Shown one piece after another: positions 52,336 to 63,298 of a DNA stretch of 64,000 bases; position 1 is the first letter of the stretch; the number at the start of each line of letters is the position of its first letter. The position numbers and the translations under genes are program-made. Source of the stretch: Meconema thalassinum (lineage: Eukaryota > Arthropoda > Insecta > Orthoptera > Tettigoniidae); the NCBI GenBank assembly GCA_946902985.2, contig OX336389.2:978332084-978396083 (forward strand), in the 5' to 3' direction. The notes beneath the pieces are model-generated. The model made no database searches, had not been told where the DNA came from, and saw nothing but the letters and a program-made list of their open reading frames with translations.

Positions 52336-53803
52336 TCCCACGCTTTGAACGTTCTCTTATCGTGCACGAGGACAGCCAACGCCCAAGGTGAACACCTGTG
52401 GCAGATCAAATTTCACATGAACTTGCATTTTGTCACGTACGAAGCAAACAGGATGTAACTTGTTTAGCGTAATGTGGTTTCACACATGTTCACATGCATT
52501 TCGCTCTTCCCTGCCACCACGATGGTCAGATTATTTCACCTTCAAGCGTCTTTGTCATTTTCCATTGCACCTGTTGTCAAGTCAGATCAGCGCATTCCAA
52601 TAAGCTCAAATGACATTCACCTCCTGCTCCTTGGCAAGTTTGTTTTCTCTACTCGCTTCGACCAACATAGAACCAAGTTCTCATCACCGTTTACACGTTA
52701 AAGGTAAAATATCAGAAAACGAACCCTCGCTCTGTCATACACCGACCCGCCGAAATAGCGATTGTTCTATTAAGCAAGGTCCTTGTGGTTAGCGACAGGT
52801 TCATTGAAACACACACCCAGCAGTATCGTCTCTCTCAACCGCCACGCTTCATGAACATTTTAAACAGGTAAAGACAAATTAATATTTTTTCAACAAAAGT
52901 GTCGTTAGGCCCTTTGTCAAAATTTCAAACATAGTTTCAAACAGGGGGCGTTAGCCCGAGTCGTAGGACACCTCGTACACGTCTATAGCGTTATTGGTTC
53001 GTGAGATATCAGCAAAAATCACAAAAAACACGTGTATACCCCAAAATCGAGTTTCCAAATTTTTTAAAAAATATAACGAGTGCTCCATAGCAAAGAGGAC
53101 GTCACCCCGAGTCCTTGGACCCCTCGTACACGCCTCTAGCATGATTGGTTCGCGAGATATTAAAAGCGCATGACCTTTTAGTTTTGGTCTTTTAATTAAA
53201 TAAAGAGCCTATAGGAACGTAGGGGCGTCACTACGAGTGCTAGGACACCCTGTTTGTTCAAATCCAATGATTGGTTAGCAAGATATCAGGTTCGGGGCAA
53301 ATACGAGGAGGGTTCAATAAGTTAGTGGACAGCTTTCCCTTCATCCCACTACTTACAAAACACAAATTTTTGCTCCAGAGACTTGAAATTTATTTTGGGG
53401 GTAGAGGGCATAGGGACCTTTCATTTATGTCAAACAATTTTTTTTGTAGAATTCCTAGTTTCCAAAATATAGGATTTTCAAAATTCGAGTATTAAAAAAA
53501 AACATAAAAAGTAAAAAAGTTTCATTATAGAAAATAAAGGTCATAAAGACCATTCGTTTGAGCCATGGCACAACGTTCTATCATGTATGGTTTTCAAATT
53601 ATCACCTACTTTCGAAAACAAAAATTTTCAAAAAAATCCAAAAAATATAACAAGTGGTCCGTAGGAAGGAAGACGTCAGCTCGAGTCCAACGACACTTCA
53701 TTTGTCAACATCCGACCATGGGTTCACGAGATATGAATAAGCAAAAAGTGTGTACTAACTTTTTGAGCACCTTTGGGATTAGAACCATCACTACCCCACT
53801 ACT
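52336..53803 (-). repeat. Polinton right terminal inverted repeat
   Basis: Inverted partner of 33016-34477 (1468 versus about 1462 bp). It ends CCATCACTACCCCACTACT at 53785-53803. Small differences such as CACGTGTATACCCC versus the other arm show that the arms have drifted since insertion. Confidence 0.95.
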
Positions 53804-53809
53804 CATATT
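53804..53809. repeat. Polinton target-site duplication, right
   Basis: CATATT, identical to 33010-33015. Reading continues into the Copia Gag. Confidence 0.95.
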
Positions 53810-54438
53810 CTCCCTTCACTCTTCTCCTCTCGCTTTCACCCAGAAGAGCAACCTTTACATCTTCTGAAGTGAAATCTTCCTTCAGCTGCTGGTTCAGCGC
53901 CGCCACGAAATTTTCATATTCGTTTGAGACACCATTCCTCATAAAGAAGTAGACCCATTTATCTTCAATAGTTTCACCTATATCGGCGAGTTTCTGCACG
54001 GTCATCATGATGTTGTTGACGAACTCTTCCATTGTGCTGCTTTCTTGCCTCATGTTGAAAAATGTCCGGGTCAGTTCGAACTTTGTGGCCATACTACATC
54101 CCTCGAAGGCCTTTTGAGGTTATTCCAGGCATCCTTCGAGTTGGTAGCGTTATGCATGTGAATATAGCAAGAAGGTTTAACAGCCAGGCATATTTTTGCC
54201 AGCGCACTCTGGTACGAATTGTGTCCACATGTGAAGTAACGAGAATTGTTCCATCGACATAACCAAACAATCCCTCCAACATAAGACACAGTCTCATTGC
54301 GAACTTCCAGCTTCCATAATTTGGCTGTCCTTCTAGTTTCTCTATATTAGGCACTGATGATGAAACAGTAATCCCAGAGATAACAGAAGTCGATGCGGAA
54401 AACGTGGTTGAGGCATTTGACTCACTCGCTGTTGCCAT
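53810..54438 (-). pseudogene. Copia Gag (5' half of the interrupted element), two frameshifts
   Basis: It starts with Met at 54438 and reads 'VPNIEKLEGQPNYGSWKFAM', the usual Copia Gag opening. The frame shifts near 54200 into 'LAVKPSCYIHMHNATNSKDA' and near 54113 into 'ATKFELTRTFFNMRQESSTM', then 'EEFVNNIMMTVQKLADIGE' and 'ENFVAALNQQ'. This is the UBN2-type Gag domain. The last frame runs into the CATATT site and lines up in frame with the zinc knuckle at 32989 on the far side of the Polinton. The Gag would form the particle core. Confidence 0.85.
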
Positions 54439-54521
54439 AATGTGTAAATAAGCTACACCGTTTCTAAGTATTCACTGAGCGACGTTGAATATTAGTTTCA
54501 AACACGCACTATTAGTCCGGT

Positions 54522-54535
54522 CTGGGCTCATAACC
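54522..54535 (-). other. Copia primer-binding site
   Basis: CTGGGCTCATAACC on the plus strand is the inner half of an initiator tRNA-Met sequence (one mismatch to the CTGGGCCCATAACC of insects as I know it). Copia elements prime from this internal half-tRNA. It lies 84 bp upstream of Gag. Confidence 0.75.
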
Positions 54536-54799
54536 TGTTACTTAATTAAAAGGCACATGGATTGATACTTGAATACTAGATGTATTTTGGCACATTTCGG
54601 CATGAGCGAGTTCATACAAGTTGACCAAAGAATACATACAGGAAGTCACAGCCTTCTCATCATAAAGTCACTGTAAATAAAACATGTTGCAAAACAAGCA
54701 TTACCAACATACTTATGAACTAAAATTAAACACTAAAGTTGTACAGAACAATTGATTGTCTTCATGATAATAAGACATTCTAACACTGACCTGCCAACA
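54536..54799 (-). repeat. Probable Copia 5' LTR
   Basis: Starts TGTTACTTAATT right next to the primer-binding site and has a candidate far end CTGCCAACA at 54791-54799, about 264 bp with TGTT..AACA ends. I cannot find its partner beside the pol end at 29575, so the boundary is provisional. Confidence 0.45.
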
Positions 54800-55017
54800 G
54801 TTCATGGGAATCAAGGAAACTGAAGGCATGTTTGCCTGAGCCATTCAATATTTTATGAAAATCTGTTTCTAAGTGAGTGTAAAGTAGTTATGGAAGTACC
54901 CTGAAATAAAACAACTACGGTATGAAACCAGGTAACGAAGTAGACCTTAATATTCAAGATATTACTTCAAACGTTGTAAACAGTACTCAAGACTTGAACT
55001 AATTAATTAGCTTTACT
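54800..55017. other. Unassigned; possible LINE 5' part
   Basis: No gene recognised. It leads into the LINE endonuclease frame. Confidence 0.35.
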
Positions 55018-55697
55018 GCAGGAATTAAAATCATGCACCTAAATATATGTGGCATGATAACAAATTTTGAAAGTATGCTAGTTATGTTCGATCAACTTGA
55101 TCATAAACCAGATGTCATTATACTGTCTGAAACTCAGCTCATTGAGGATATACCATTTGCTATTTTAGGATATAATGAGTACTTCATACCACCTCAAAAT
55201 TCTACCCATGACAGCATAAAGATATATGTGCATGAAAACCTAATACAAAATATTACAATAGCTACTGTAAAAACACTGAAAGCAAATGCTAGCCTACTTC
55301 AGATATAATAAAGAAAGTTACCTGATACTTGCTATATACAGATCACCCTCCACATGCCCAAAGAAATTCATAGAAGAACTAGGAAATACTCTCCAACACT
55401 TGCCCACAGCTACACGTAGTATATTAATAGGAGATATAAATATTGATATTTTAAATCTTACAAGGCAATATGCCCAAAATATTAAAAATGAATATTTAAA
55501 TGTATTACATGCAAATGGTTTCATTTCGTACATAAACTCACCAACTAGAATAACCCCAAAATCCAGAACATTTATCCATCACATACGGTACATGTTAAGT
55601 CCCACAGAAACAGCAACTTTGACCCTTTTGTACTGCATACCAGTATCACAGATCACAGTCCTACATTTCTCATACAAAATAAATCTCAAAAATACAC
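55018..55697 (+). pseudogene. LINE AP-endonuclease fragment, cut by Gypsy 2
   Basis: The frame from 55033 reads 'MHLNICGMITNFESMLVMFD', 'DVIILSETQLIEDIPFAILG' and 'YNEYF'. After a shift near 55300 it continues 'LILAIYRSPSTCPKKFIEEL', 'RSILIGDINIDILNL' and 'NGFISYINSPTRIT'. This is the endonuclease of a CR1/Jockey-type ORF2. The sequence ends at 55697, where the LTR of Gypsy 2 begins, so the RT half was separated by that insertion and lies outside the window or is lost. Confidence 0.8.
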
Positions 55698-57730
55698 TGC
55701 ACCGCCTTGTGCTTTTACGTTAAACAAAATAGCAGAGGTATGAGGAATACAGTGGAAGCAAAAACAACAAAAACTAAACAGGATCACGTAGGGAACGAGG
55801 AAGGAATACTTCTTTCGATGCGTGCTGGGCCCAAGATTCCGAATCGAAAGAAGGATGACTTCCACAGAAAGTAAGCCAGAATAAAAGTTTAAGATAAAAT
55901 CAAAAGGAAAAATTAAACTTAAGTAATAGAGCAAGGGTCCCAGAGACCGTGTTAGTCGTAACTTCGCTACAGTGCGAAGCCAAGACTAAGTCGAATCGAA
56001 AGACAAACGAGGAACTCAAATAAGAGAAATCATAAGACAGAAGCAAATATTGTACTTACTGAATAAAAATATATTAATAATAAAATAAACACATGTGTGC
56101 TGATTACAAATTAGAAATGAAAATAAAACACGAGCAACTTAAATATAAAATAAAAGGAATCTAGAAATAAATTCAAATCATAATAGCAACTAATTGGAAA
56201 CGCGATTCAATAATAAAACTTAAAAAAGATGAAGCAAAATTAAAGAAATTAAAGAAATTTGTGGGATAGATTACAAGAACGACTACTTACAGAGATGACA
56301 TGATCTGGACTAGAATGTCCAGCGCCAAAAAATAGAACTCAGACGCTCATGATGTTGTGAAATCATGGGGTAGGGGGTGAAAGTGGTGGGGAGTGGAGGA
56401 GTGCGTATGTAGGGAAACGGGGGGTGGGGGATGACACTGAGTTACGTAATATAACGAAGTCAGAGGAAGTAACACAAAATTAACACATAAAAATAAACGA
56501 AATGAAAATAACATTAAATTACTTGACATTACCGGGACAGGAAATAAAAGAAAAAAATCAATCAGCTAAGAAATATGCTTCGTAGGAAGATGTAGGCTTA
56601 CACAGAGGTAGAAATGCCGAATCACGACATACGATGAAACAAAGAAAGTAATGTGGCGCATGGACAGTGATTAGCACGATGACCATCGCTCACATACATT
56701 TCAATAAAACAGAGGGAGGGTCTGGCTGAAGACGTGAGACTCAGCTCCGTAACTTCGCCGATTCCATCCACAAAAACAAGGCTCTGATGCGACAATCCAC
56801 CGGAGGTCGTCATAAAAGAACGCCGAACCAGGTGGTGACGCAATACAGAGCATAATTAAGCCTCGTAGAAAAATAGCAGATATTTCAGACCTGAGAGATT
56901 TACGTAAAAATAAAACCGATTACATGAAAGGGAGGGATGACAAATAAACACAGACGCTTCGCTAAACTAACGTAAACAAAGGCGAAGGGACTTGGGTTCA
57001 TGGATCGAATTCACATCATCATAAGAAAGGAAAATTATAAGTGAATCAAAGGGGACACAAAATGAAAAAAATATGGAGAAACAGAAATTTAGAATGACCT
57101 CAAGTTAGATAAATTCAATGACTGAATCGTACTTACATTTAGTTGCTTTCTGGGTGCGGGCAAAAGCCCGACACGTGCACACACGTCCGTCTACATGACG
57201 GCCCAAAATTGGAAGGAAGAAACCTTCTCTTAAGGAACGCAGTAACGCGCCCGAGAAAAATAAGTCGTAGATACAAACATCCCCACTCCGTATACATGGG
57301 TGGAGGGGGTCCAATAGCGGAGCAAAGCCTGACAACAAGTAGTGCTTCAACCAATGGTAACATTGTGTTAGTGGGGATGAAAAGTTTCACCATCTGGTGA
57401 ATCGTTTACGCAGAATTACTAAGGTTGAACGCAGTAGGTGAGACAGAGAAACATATGTCACAATAATGCGACATGAAGGAAATGATGATAATAATAATAA
57501 CAATAATAATATAACAAAAAATAATGAACCTGATAAAAACGGTTCAAAATTCCCCTGCTCTCCCAAAAAAAAGGAATTTTCCTGGCCATGGAAATTTCTT
57601 TTTTCGTACAAATAGAGAGGCAAAAAAAAATCGTAAAGGGGGAAAAATTGAATACTGAAAAAAGACCTCTAGAAGAATACAACAACAAAAATGAACAGTG
57701 GACTAATCTGACCGTGAAATGAAGGTGGTA
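55698..57730 (-). repeat. Gypsy 2 downstream (3') LTR, inner end provisional
   Basis: The outer end is certain from its match at 63299. The inner end is placed at about 57730 because CCCCCTTCATT just after it would be a polypurine tract on the coding strand. That would make the LTR about 2.0 kb. Contains (AAT)n near 57490 and no gene. Confidence 0.55.
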
Positions 57731-58578
57731 CCCCCTTCATTGCTCGTCAACACTAGCCACCAACGTCAAAAGTACTGCGTTCAAAAAGAAATACAGTGAG
57801 TTCATATATTAATAGTGATCATTGTTCTTGCTAGTTCATGATGATGCGGATGTCGAAATCTTCAAGATGGACGTTACCCCAAGACTGCAAATCTCTCCAG
57901 CCTCTGATGAGAAAAGACAGACAAAGTTAAATCGTGATCACATTTAAAAAAATACAATTGGGACACTCTGTATATAGGACCGCTCGTTGCGTCAACGAGG
58001 AATATGCAATAGTGTCATAATGTCTTCGAAAGGGAACGTATTCTCCTTTTCAGCAGCTGAAAATAAAGCCATGTATAGATCCAGTGGGGGGTGACTGGTC
58101 CGTTAACGAGTTCCGAGAAGACCCCAGCCGTGTCAGCCCAGGTACACAAAGGCTGCTTGTTGTTACTCGCTGCCCGTCTGGATGGTTGCTAGACAAAACA
58201 CGACATTCTAAGAACACTTGACAATTTAAAACAAAACAAAATACATGACCTCACAGTGAACATCAAAACCAAGATGACACAAAAGTACATGATATCTCAA
58301 AACCATGACACAAAAAAGTCAATTACATCAATAAATTTAAAATAAATCCAAAGTTCCTACAAGGTAAAGCAGGAAGTGTCGAAGGGTCCTTGTCTGTCGC
58401 CGAACAATAGGAGTTAAGCCGAGGAGCAGTACAAAAGAGGAGTAGGTGTGCGGTTTGCAAATAGTGACCGACCAGGTATATGCTGATGGCCTCAGGCAAA
58501 GATATAGCTCGACAGAGATGTCAAGTATTCACGACACACTCGCGTACGAGAAAGAGGCCACGGGTGTCTCCTGTATTG
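57731..58578. other. Gypsy 2 3' noncoding region
   Basis: Lies between the pol stop and the presumed LTR. No coding frame recognised and no envelope-like ORF seen. Confidence 0.5.
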
Positions 58579-61500
58579 TCACAGAAATAAATGAAAAGGA
58601 AGCACACGCATTAAAATCTGAATAGGCACACATGCTAGGTTGGCTATTAAGGAGCTCGGGCATCCAATTAGAATAAAAGGAAAACAAAAATACAACATTA
58701 TAGCGAGGTGAAATTCACAAGATCTGACAATTTTTTTCAACTGCGTGACGTGGGCCGAAGTCACTGAATTATCGTGATCGTCCACCAACTCAACTGAGAC
58801 AGGATTGAAAAAACGTGCAATAGTCTTGGGAGTTGACCAACGTAAGCACAGCTTACTGGAAATTTGTTTGGTAGCGTCACTCAAAGGATGTAAACGACAC
58901 AAAACTTTGTCCCCAATTTGGAATTTAACATCACGACGGCCTAAGTTGTAACGCTTCGCTACTCTGGCTTTTGCTTTCTTGAGGTGACCGGTGGCGATGG
59001 CCCATTTTTGAGCAACAGAGGTAGTGCGAGAGGGTTCGGAAAGATATTCAATATTCCATTTGAGCACCAAGGGGTCGACAAGCGTTCGGCCTAGGAATAA
59101 TTCAGCTGGAGTAGTTTGAACGGACGAATGGAAAGAGGTATTGAACCCGAGACTGAAATACTGTAGGTTCGTATCCCAGGAGGTTTGATCGGCATTGTGA
59201 AAAGCGGACATACAAGCCTTCAAGTTTTTGTGAAAACGCTCTACCTGATTTCCCTGCGGTCGATACGGTGACAAGAAAATATGTTGGATGCCCCAGTTAA
59301 ATACCATAGTTTCAAAAGCTTTGGAACGGAACACAGAGGCGTTATCTGACACAAGGTACTTGGGAGGACCAAAAACTCCAAATATATATCTAGACAAGGA
59401 ATGGATAGTAGTCTGAGAAGTGATATTCTTTACTGGAAATAACCAAACAAACTTCGAAAAACCATCAATGACAGTTAAAATGGCTTGATTGCCAGATTTT
59501 GATCTCACGACTGGACCAAAGTAATCAATGAAAAGGCGTTCGCCGGGACGAGTGACAATACTGGCTTGGTGGAAGCCGACACGAGTGTTCTGAGCAGGTT
59601 TAGAACGCTGGCAGACTAAACATCTTTTGACATGAGCAAAAGCATCTAACTTAATTGAGGGCCAATAAAATTCACCGGATATCTTACGGAAAGTGCGCTG
59701 CATCCCTGCATGAGTTCCCAGTGCAGAATCATGATAATATGTCAAAAGCATATCACGTACTGCTAATGGAGCAAAAATTCTAAATTTAGAAGAGTTAGGA
59801 AGAACATAGCCAATAACATCATTTCGAACACAAAAGTTGCTTACTGCCGGATCTTTGTTTGCAATTTTTGCACGGAGGTCAGTGCAAAATGGGTCCTCAG
59901 ACTGGAATTTCCGGATATCCACAAAAGACCAAGGACAATGTTGCAATAGGAAAAGATTTTCTTGAAGTGGTGTACTGATAGAAACGCTCTCGATTGGAGT
60001 CCTAGGGGTCTCTTCAAATATGCGTGACAGGCAGTCAGCTACCGGGTTCTCGCTCCCTTTTACGTGGATGATATCAAACTTAAAATATGACAACCTCAAA
60101 ATCCACCTGTTGATGCGTCCAAGCTTTTTCACGTGAGAAAGACTCCATTTCAAAGCCTCATTGTCGGTAAAAACAGTAAAGTGACGGTGTTCCAATAAAG
60201 TCCTGAATTTTTCACATCCAAAAACCACAGCAAGACTTTCCTTCTCGAAAATTGAGTAACGTCGTTCATGTTGATTTAACATACGACTCGCGAAGGCCAC
60301 TGGTGCAAATTTTCCATCCACACGCTGGCTCAAAACACTAGAAATGGCCAAATCACTGGCGTCACAATGTAAAAAGAAAGCTGATTCGAAATCAGACGTG
60401 TGCAGTACTGGTGCTGACATAAGGGCTTCTTTCAAAACATTGAAAGCTTTGTCCTGTTCTGGCCCCCACACACATTTCACATTCTTCTTTTTGAGAGCAT
60501 TTAGAGGTGCTGAAATGTCAGAGAAGTTTTTGATAAAACGAGAATAGAACGTGAACATACCCATTACTCTTCTCAAGGCCCTAACTGTGGTGGGTACAGG
60601 TAACTGCTGAATGCAATCTGCGCGCTCGGGTATGACACGGATACCATCGGCTGACAGAATGTGGCCCAGAAATTTAATTTGAGTGCAGCCCAAAGAGGTC
60701 TTTTTTGGATTGATAGTGAGACCGGCCTTCCTGAGGCGGGAGAAAACTTCCCTAAGATGAACGACATGTTCCTCAAAAGATCTGCTGTATACGACTAAAT
60801 CGTCAAGATAATTAAATACGAAATTGAACTTCAGGTCTCCCAAGATGTCGTCTAGCACGCGACTGAGGACTTGCGCACCAACAGCTATACCCATCGGGAG
60901 AAGCTTAAAATTATATAATCCGAAAGGGGTGTTAAAAGCAGTGAAGTCGCGACTCTCAGCATCCAAATGAATCTGATAATATGCATTTTTTAAATCAATC
61001 ATCGAATACACATTGGCCCCGTGGAAATGCTGAAAAGCACTCTCAATAGTAGGCAGTGGGAAATTATCAAAGACAACCTTCTTGTTCAATTTTCGGCAGT
61101 CTACGACTAGCCGGTACTCGCCCTCTTCTTTCTTGGGAATTAAGAAAGCAGGAGACCCATAAGCTGATTTGGAAGGAACCACTACTCCCCAATCTTGCAA
61201 ATCATTGATATACTTTTTCATGGCCAAGAGCTTGGGCGGATTACAAGGAAATGGAGGACTTCGAACAGGTACATTGTCACTCAAGTCAATGTGGCATTCG
61301 TGATTTACAGCAGAACCTAAATATTCTGTGAGGACATCAGAAAATTCCTCAACTAAATCATTCAGAGTATCACGTTGCTCGGACATCAAAGCTAATGGAA
61401 GATGTACGAAAAATACAGGAGACACATCAACGTAGTTAGAAGTACATTCTTCAAAGGGGGACATTTTATCTGAGCGAAATTTGAAACAAAATGAATCGTT

Positions 61501-61818
61501 AATAAAATCCAACTGCATACCAGTTTTATGCATAAAGTCAATTCCTAAAATACATTGAGTGGAGAGATTGTTAACCACATGAAAAACATGTTTCCAAGAA
61601 AATCCGTGAATTTTAATGCGACATAGAATAGTTTCGGCAACGTCGATAACTGACGATCCCGCAGAGAGAAACTGACATTTATTCTGTAGGAGACGTTTTT
61701 GCGAAGCTCGAATGCTATCTGCCACTGAACGGTGAATGAAACTTCTGGTGGCGCCTGTATCCAAAATAGCAGGTGCCGAGACATTATCGAAATTTACTGA
61801 GACTCCTGGTTGTAACAC
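58579..61818 (-). CDS. Gypsy 2 Pol: protease, RT, RNase H, integrase
   Basis: 1079 residues in one open frame. Protease: 'SAPAILDTGATRSFIH' (DTG near residue 20) and 'CILGIDFMHKTGM'. RT: 'GSPAFLIPKKEEGEYRLVVD', 'NVYSMIDLKNAYYQIHL' and 'FNYLDDLVVYSRS' (catalytic, about 340-344). RNase H: 'FLHCDASDLAIS', 'EKESLAVVFGCEKF' and 'TVFTDNEALKWSL'. Integrase: the HHCC finger ('HDSALGTHAGMQRT', 'CLVCQRSK'), 'FIDYFGPVV', 'LVSDNASVFRSK' and 'NQVERFHKNLK', with all DDE residues. A C-terminal SH3-like part ('KFQIGDKVLCRLHPL') follows. No lesion is visible, so this pol could be functional. The start codon is provisional. Confidence 0.95.
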   Translation of the reverse strand: MLQPGVSVNFDNVSAPAILDTGATRSFIHRSVADSIRASQKRLLQNKCQFLSAGSSVIDVAETILCRIKIHGFSWKHVFHVVNNLSTQCILGIDFMHKTGMQLDFINDSFCFKFRSDKMSPFEECTSNYVDVSPVFFVHLPLALMSEQRDTLNDLVEEFSDVLTEYLGSAVNHECHIDLSDNVPVRSPPFPCNPPKLLAMKKYINDLQDWGVVVPSKSAYGSPAFLIPKKEEGEYRLVVDCRKLNKKVVFDNFPLPTIESAFQHFHGANVYSMIDLKNAYYQIHLDAESRDFTAFNTPFGLYNFKLLPMGIAVGAQVLSRVLDDILGDLKFNFVFNYLDDLVVYSRSFEEHVVHLREVFSRLRKAGLTINPKKTSLGCTQIKFLGHILSADGIRVIPERADCIQQLPVPTTVRALRRVMGMFTFYSRFIKNFSDISAPLNALKKKNVKCVWGPEQDKAFNVLKEALMSAPVLHTSDFESAFFLHCDASDLAISSVLSQRVDGKFAPVAFASRMLNQHERRYSIFEKESLAVVFGCEKFRTLLEHRHFTVFTDNEALKWSLSHVKKLGRINRWILRLSYFKFDIIHVKGSENPVADCLSRIFEETPRTPIESVSISTPLQENLFLLQHCPWSFVDIRKFQSEDPFCTDLRAKIANKDPAVSNFCVRNDVIGYVLPNSSKFRIFAPLAVRDMLLTYYHDSALGTHAGMQRTFRKISGEFYWPSIKLDAFAHVKRCLVCQRSKPAQNTRVGFHQASIVTRPGERLFIDYFGPVVRSKSGNQAILTVIDGFSKFVWLFPVKNITSQTTIHSLSRYIFGVFGPPKYLVSDNASVFRSKAFETMVFNWGIQHIFLSPYRPQGNQVERFHKNLKACMSAFHNADQTSWDTNLQYFSLGFNTSFHSSVQTTPAELFLGRTLVDPLVLKWNIEYLSEPSRTTSVAQKWAIATGHLKKAKARVAKRYNLGRRDVKFQIGDKVLCRLHPLSDATKQISSKLCLRWSTPKTIARFFNPVSVELVDDHDNSVTSAHVTQLKKIVRSCEFHLAIMLYFCFPFILIGCPSSLIANLACVPIQILMRVLPFHLFL

Positions 61819-61889
61819 AACATCAAAATTAGATGCATTGTCAAGTTTGGATGGAGGACTGCTCCGGGAGTCGAACTCAGAACACCTCC

Positions 61890-62996
61890 CTATGAGTTTT
61901 CCTGGTTGGAACTACAATTCGGACAGGAACGAGTCGTGACCTCATTCATCCCACAGCCAAAACAGAATTTTCGTTGTTTTAAAGAACACATTTTAAAATG
62001 ATGTCCAAGTTCATTATAGTTCCAATAAGTTATGCGACCAGAAGAAACATTGCGAGTGATTGTTGTTGGGTTGTTTGTAGTCCCTTCACGGGAGACAGCA
62101 GATGAATTACGAGCCACAGAAGGGTTTGGATTAGAATTCCTAGAAAGGGACTCAGCACGGCGAGCGGACGGCTTAAACCGTAAGGTGTTGTCTTTTGTTC
62201 GGTCGACAGCTGGGCTAGACAGTGTTGTCTGGGGGGGGGGGTGAGTAGGCTAACTCGGGGAAAATCGTATTATCGGCTCTTGGAGGTGGAGTATAGTTCG
62301 AACAGGCTCGTGCATTTGATTCATACGCACGGCCTTGCAATATGATGTCTTCGATGGAAAAAACGGATGTACGCCGAATGAAGTATTTATAAGTGGGATT
62401 TAAATTCCTGTATACAATTTCCAACAGATCCCTGGGATGAAAGGGTTGGGAGAGGTTCGCTGCTAACAGACGGACTGAGGTTACATAATCGTCGATCATC
62501 TCCCCAGGAGCCTGAGTACGGGAGTATATTTCTTGTTTGAGAGCGAAATTGAAATCTTGTAGCGTGAAACGGTCCTTAATGCACCCAACAAATTCGTCCC
62601 ATGACTTATAAAAATTTGGAGAAGTGCGATGCCACATCAGCGCTTTTCCAGACAAAAGAATAGGTAAGCAACGTACAATACTGTCGGGATTAATATCGTG
62701 ACAATAACACAATTCCTCCACACGTTGGATAAAACAAAAAACTGATGAGGTATTGTTTTCTCCGGAAAACGTCAATCCCCACCTACTCACTACTGATGCA
62801 ACATTTTCGTTGTGCGAGCACTATTAACAGTGCCAACAGGGGCGATGGAGCAATCTAAAAGGGGAGGGTCTATCATTAGCAGGTCCTGTGTCGTATCTTG
62901 CAATAGTGGCGTGGGCATTGTTAAGGATTCAAGGCCCATAAAATTTAACTCCTTTTTCACGGGTCGGAATTCTGACTTAGACATGACAATAGACAA
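61890..62996 (-). pseudogene. Gypsy 2 Gag with zinc knuckles, two frameshifts
   Basis: The N-terminal frame (62996, 'MSKSEFRPVKKELNFMG') shifts near 62810 into the capsid ('GLTFSGENNTSSVFCFIQRV', 'CLPILLSGKALMWHRTSPNF', 'QEIYSRTQAPGEMIDDYV'). It shifts again in a run of ten G (plus strand 62231-62240) into the tail. The tail has a degenerate first knuckle ('YWNYNELGHHFKMC', where Cys is expected at two positions) and a second Cys cluster ('CFGCGMNEVTTRSCPNC'). It stops at 61890, just upstream of pol in another frame. Homopolymer shifts could also be sequencing errors. Confidence 0.8.
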
Positions 62997-63280
62997 GGAG
63001 AAAAGTAAAACACTTTAACTTAGTAAAATAAAGGTCACAATACCGTAATGTGTCCTATTCCAGCGTTGCGAAGTCCTCACTAACTTGTTGCACTCTTCAC
63101 CTCGGAACTAGATTCTTTGGATGTCTTGTTCACTCGAGAAATGCTTTCACACTCCACACTTTCTTCGGGGATGGGGGAACAATTCAGTACAGGTATCTTA
63201 AACTCAGAAATACAACATTGTAATAATTGCAAAAATAATATAAGTTTGGTAACCTAAAGGGAACGATTTCGCGCGTAACC

Positions 63281-63298
63281 TCGCTCTGCTATACCATT
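63281..63298 (-). other. Gypsy 2 primer-binding site
   Basis: On the coding strand the bases after the 5' LTR read AATGGTATAGCAGAGC. TGGTAGCAGAGC is the complement of the initiator tRNA-Met 3' end; here an extra TA splits it. Assignment is likely but imperfect. Confidence 0.5.

Larger units (their letters stand above)
33016..53803. mobile_element. Polinton/Maverick virus-like DNA transposon (20.8 kb)
   Basis: Ends AGTAGTGGGGTAGTGATGG / CCATCACTACCCCACTACT are exact inverted repeats flanked by CATATT. Inside are all hallmark Polinton genes: integrase, packaging ATPase, adenain-like protease, penton-like and double jelly-roll capsid proteins and protein-primed DNA polymerase B. Accessory genes include BIR and phospholipase A2-like proteins. 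Integrase, polymerase, protease and others contain frameshifts or stops, so the copy is inactive. A tandem-repeat element (44133-48166) has inserted between the capsid block and the polymerase. Confidence 0.97.
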
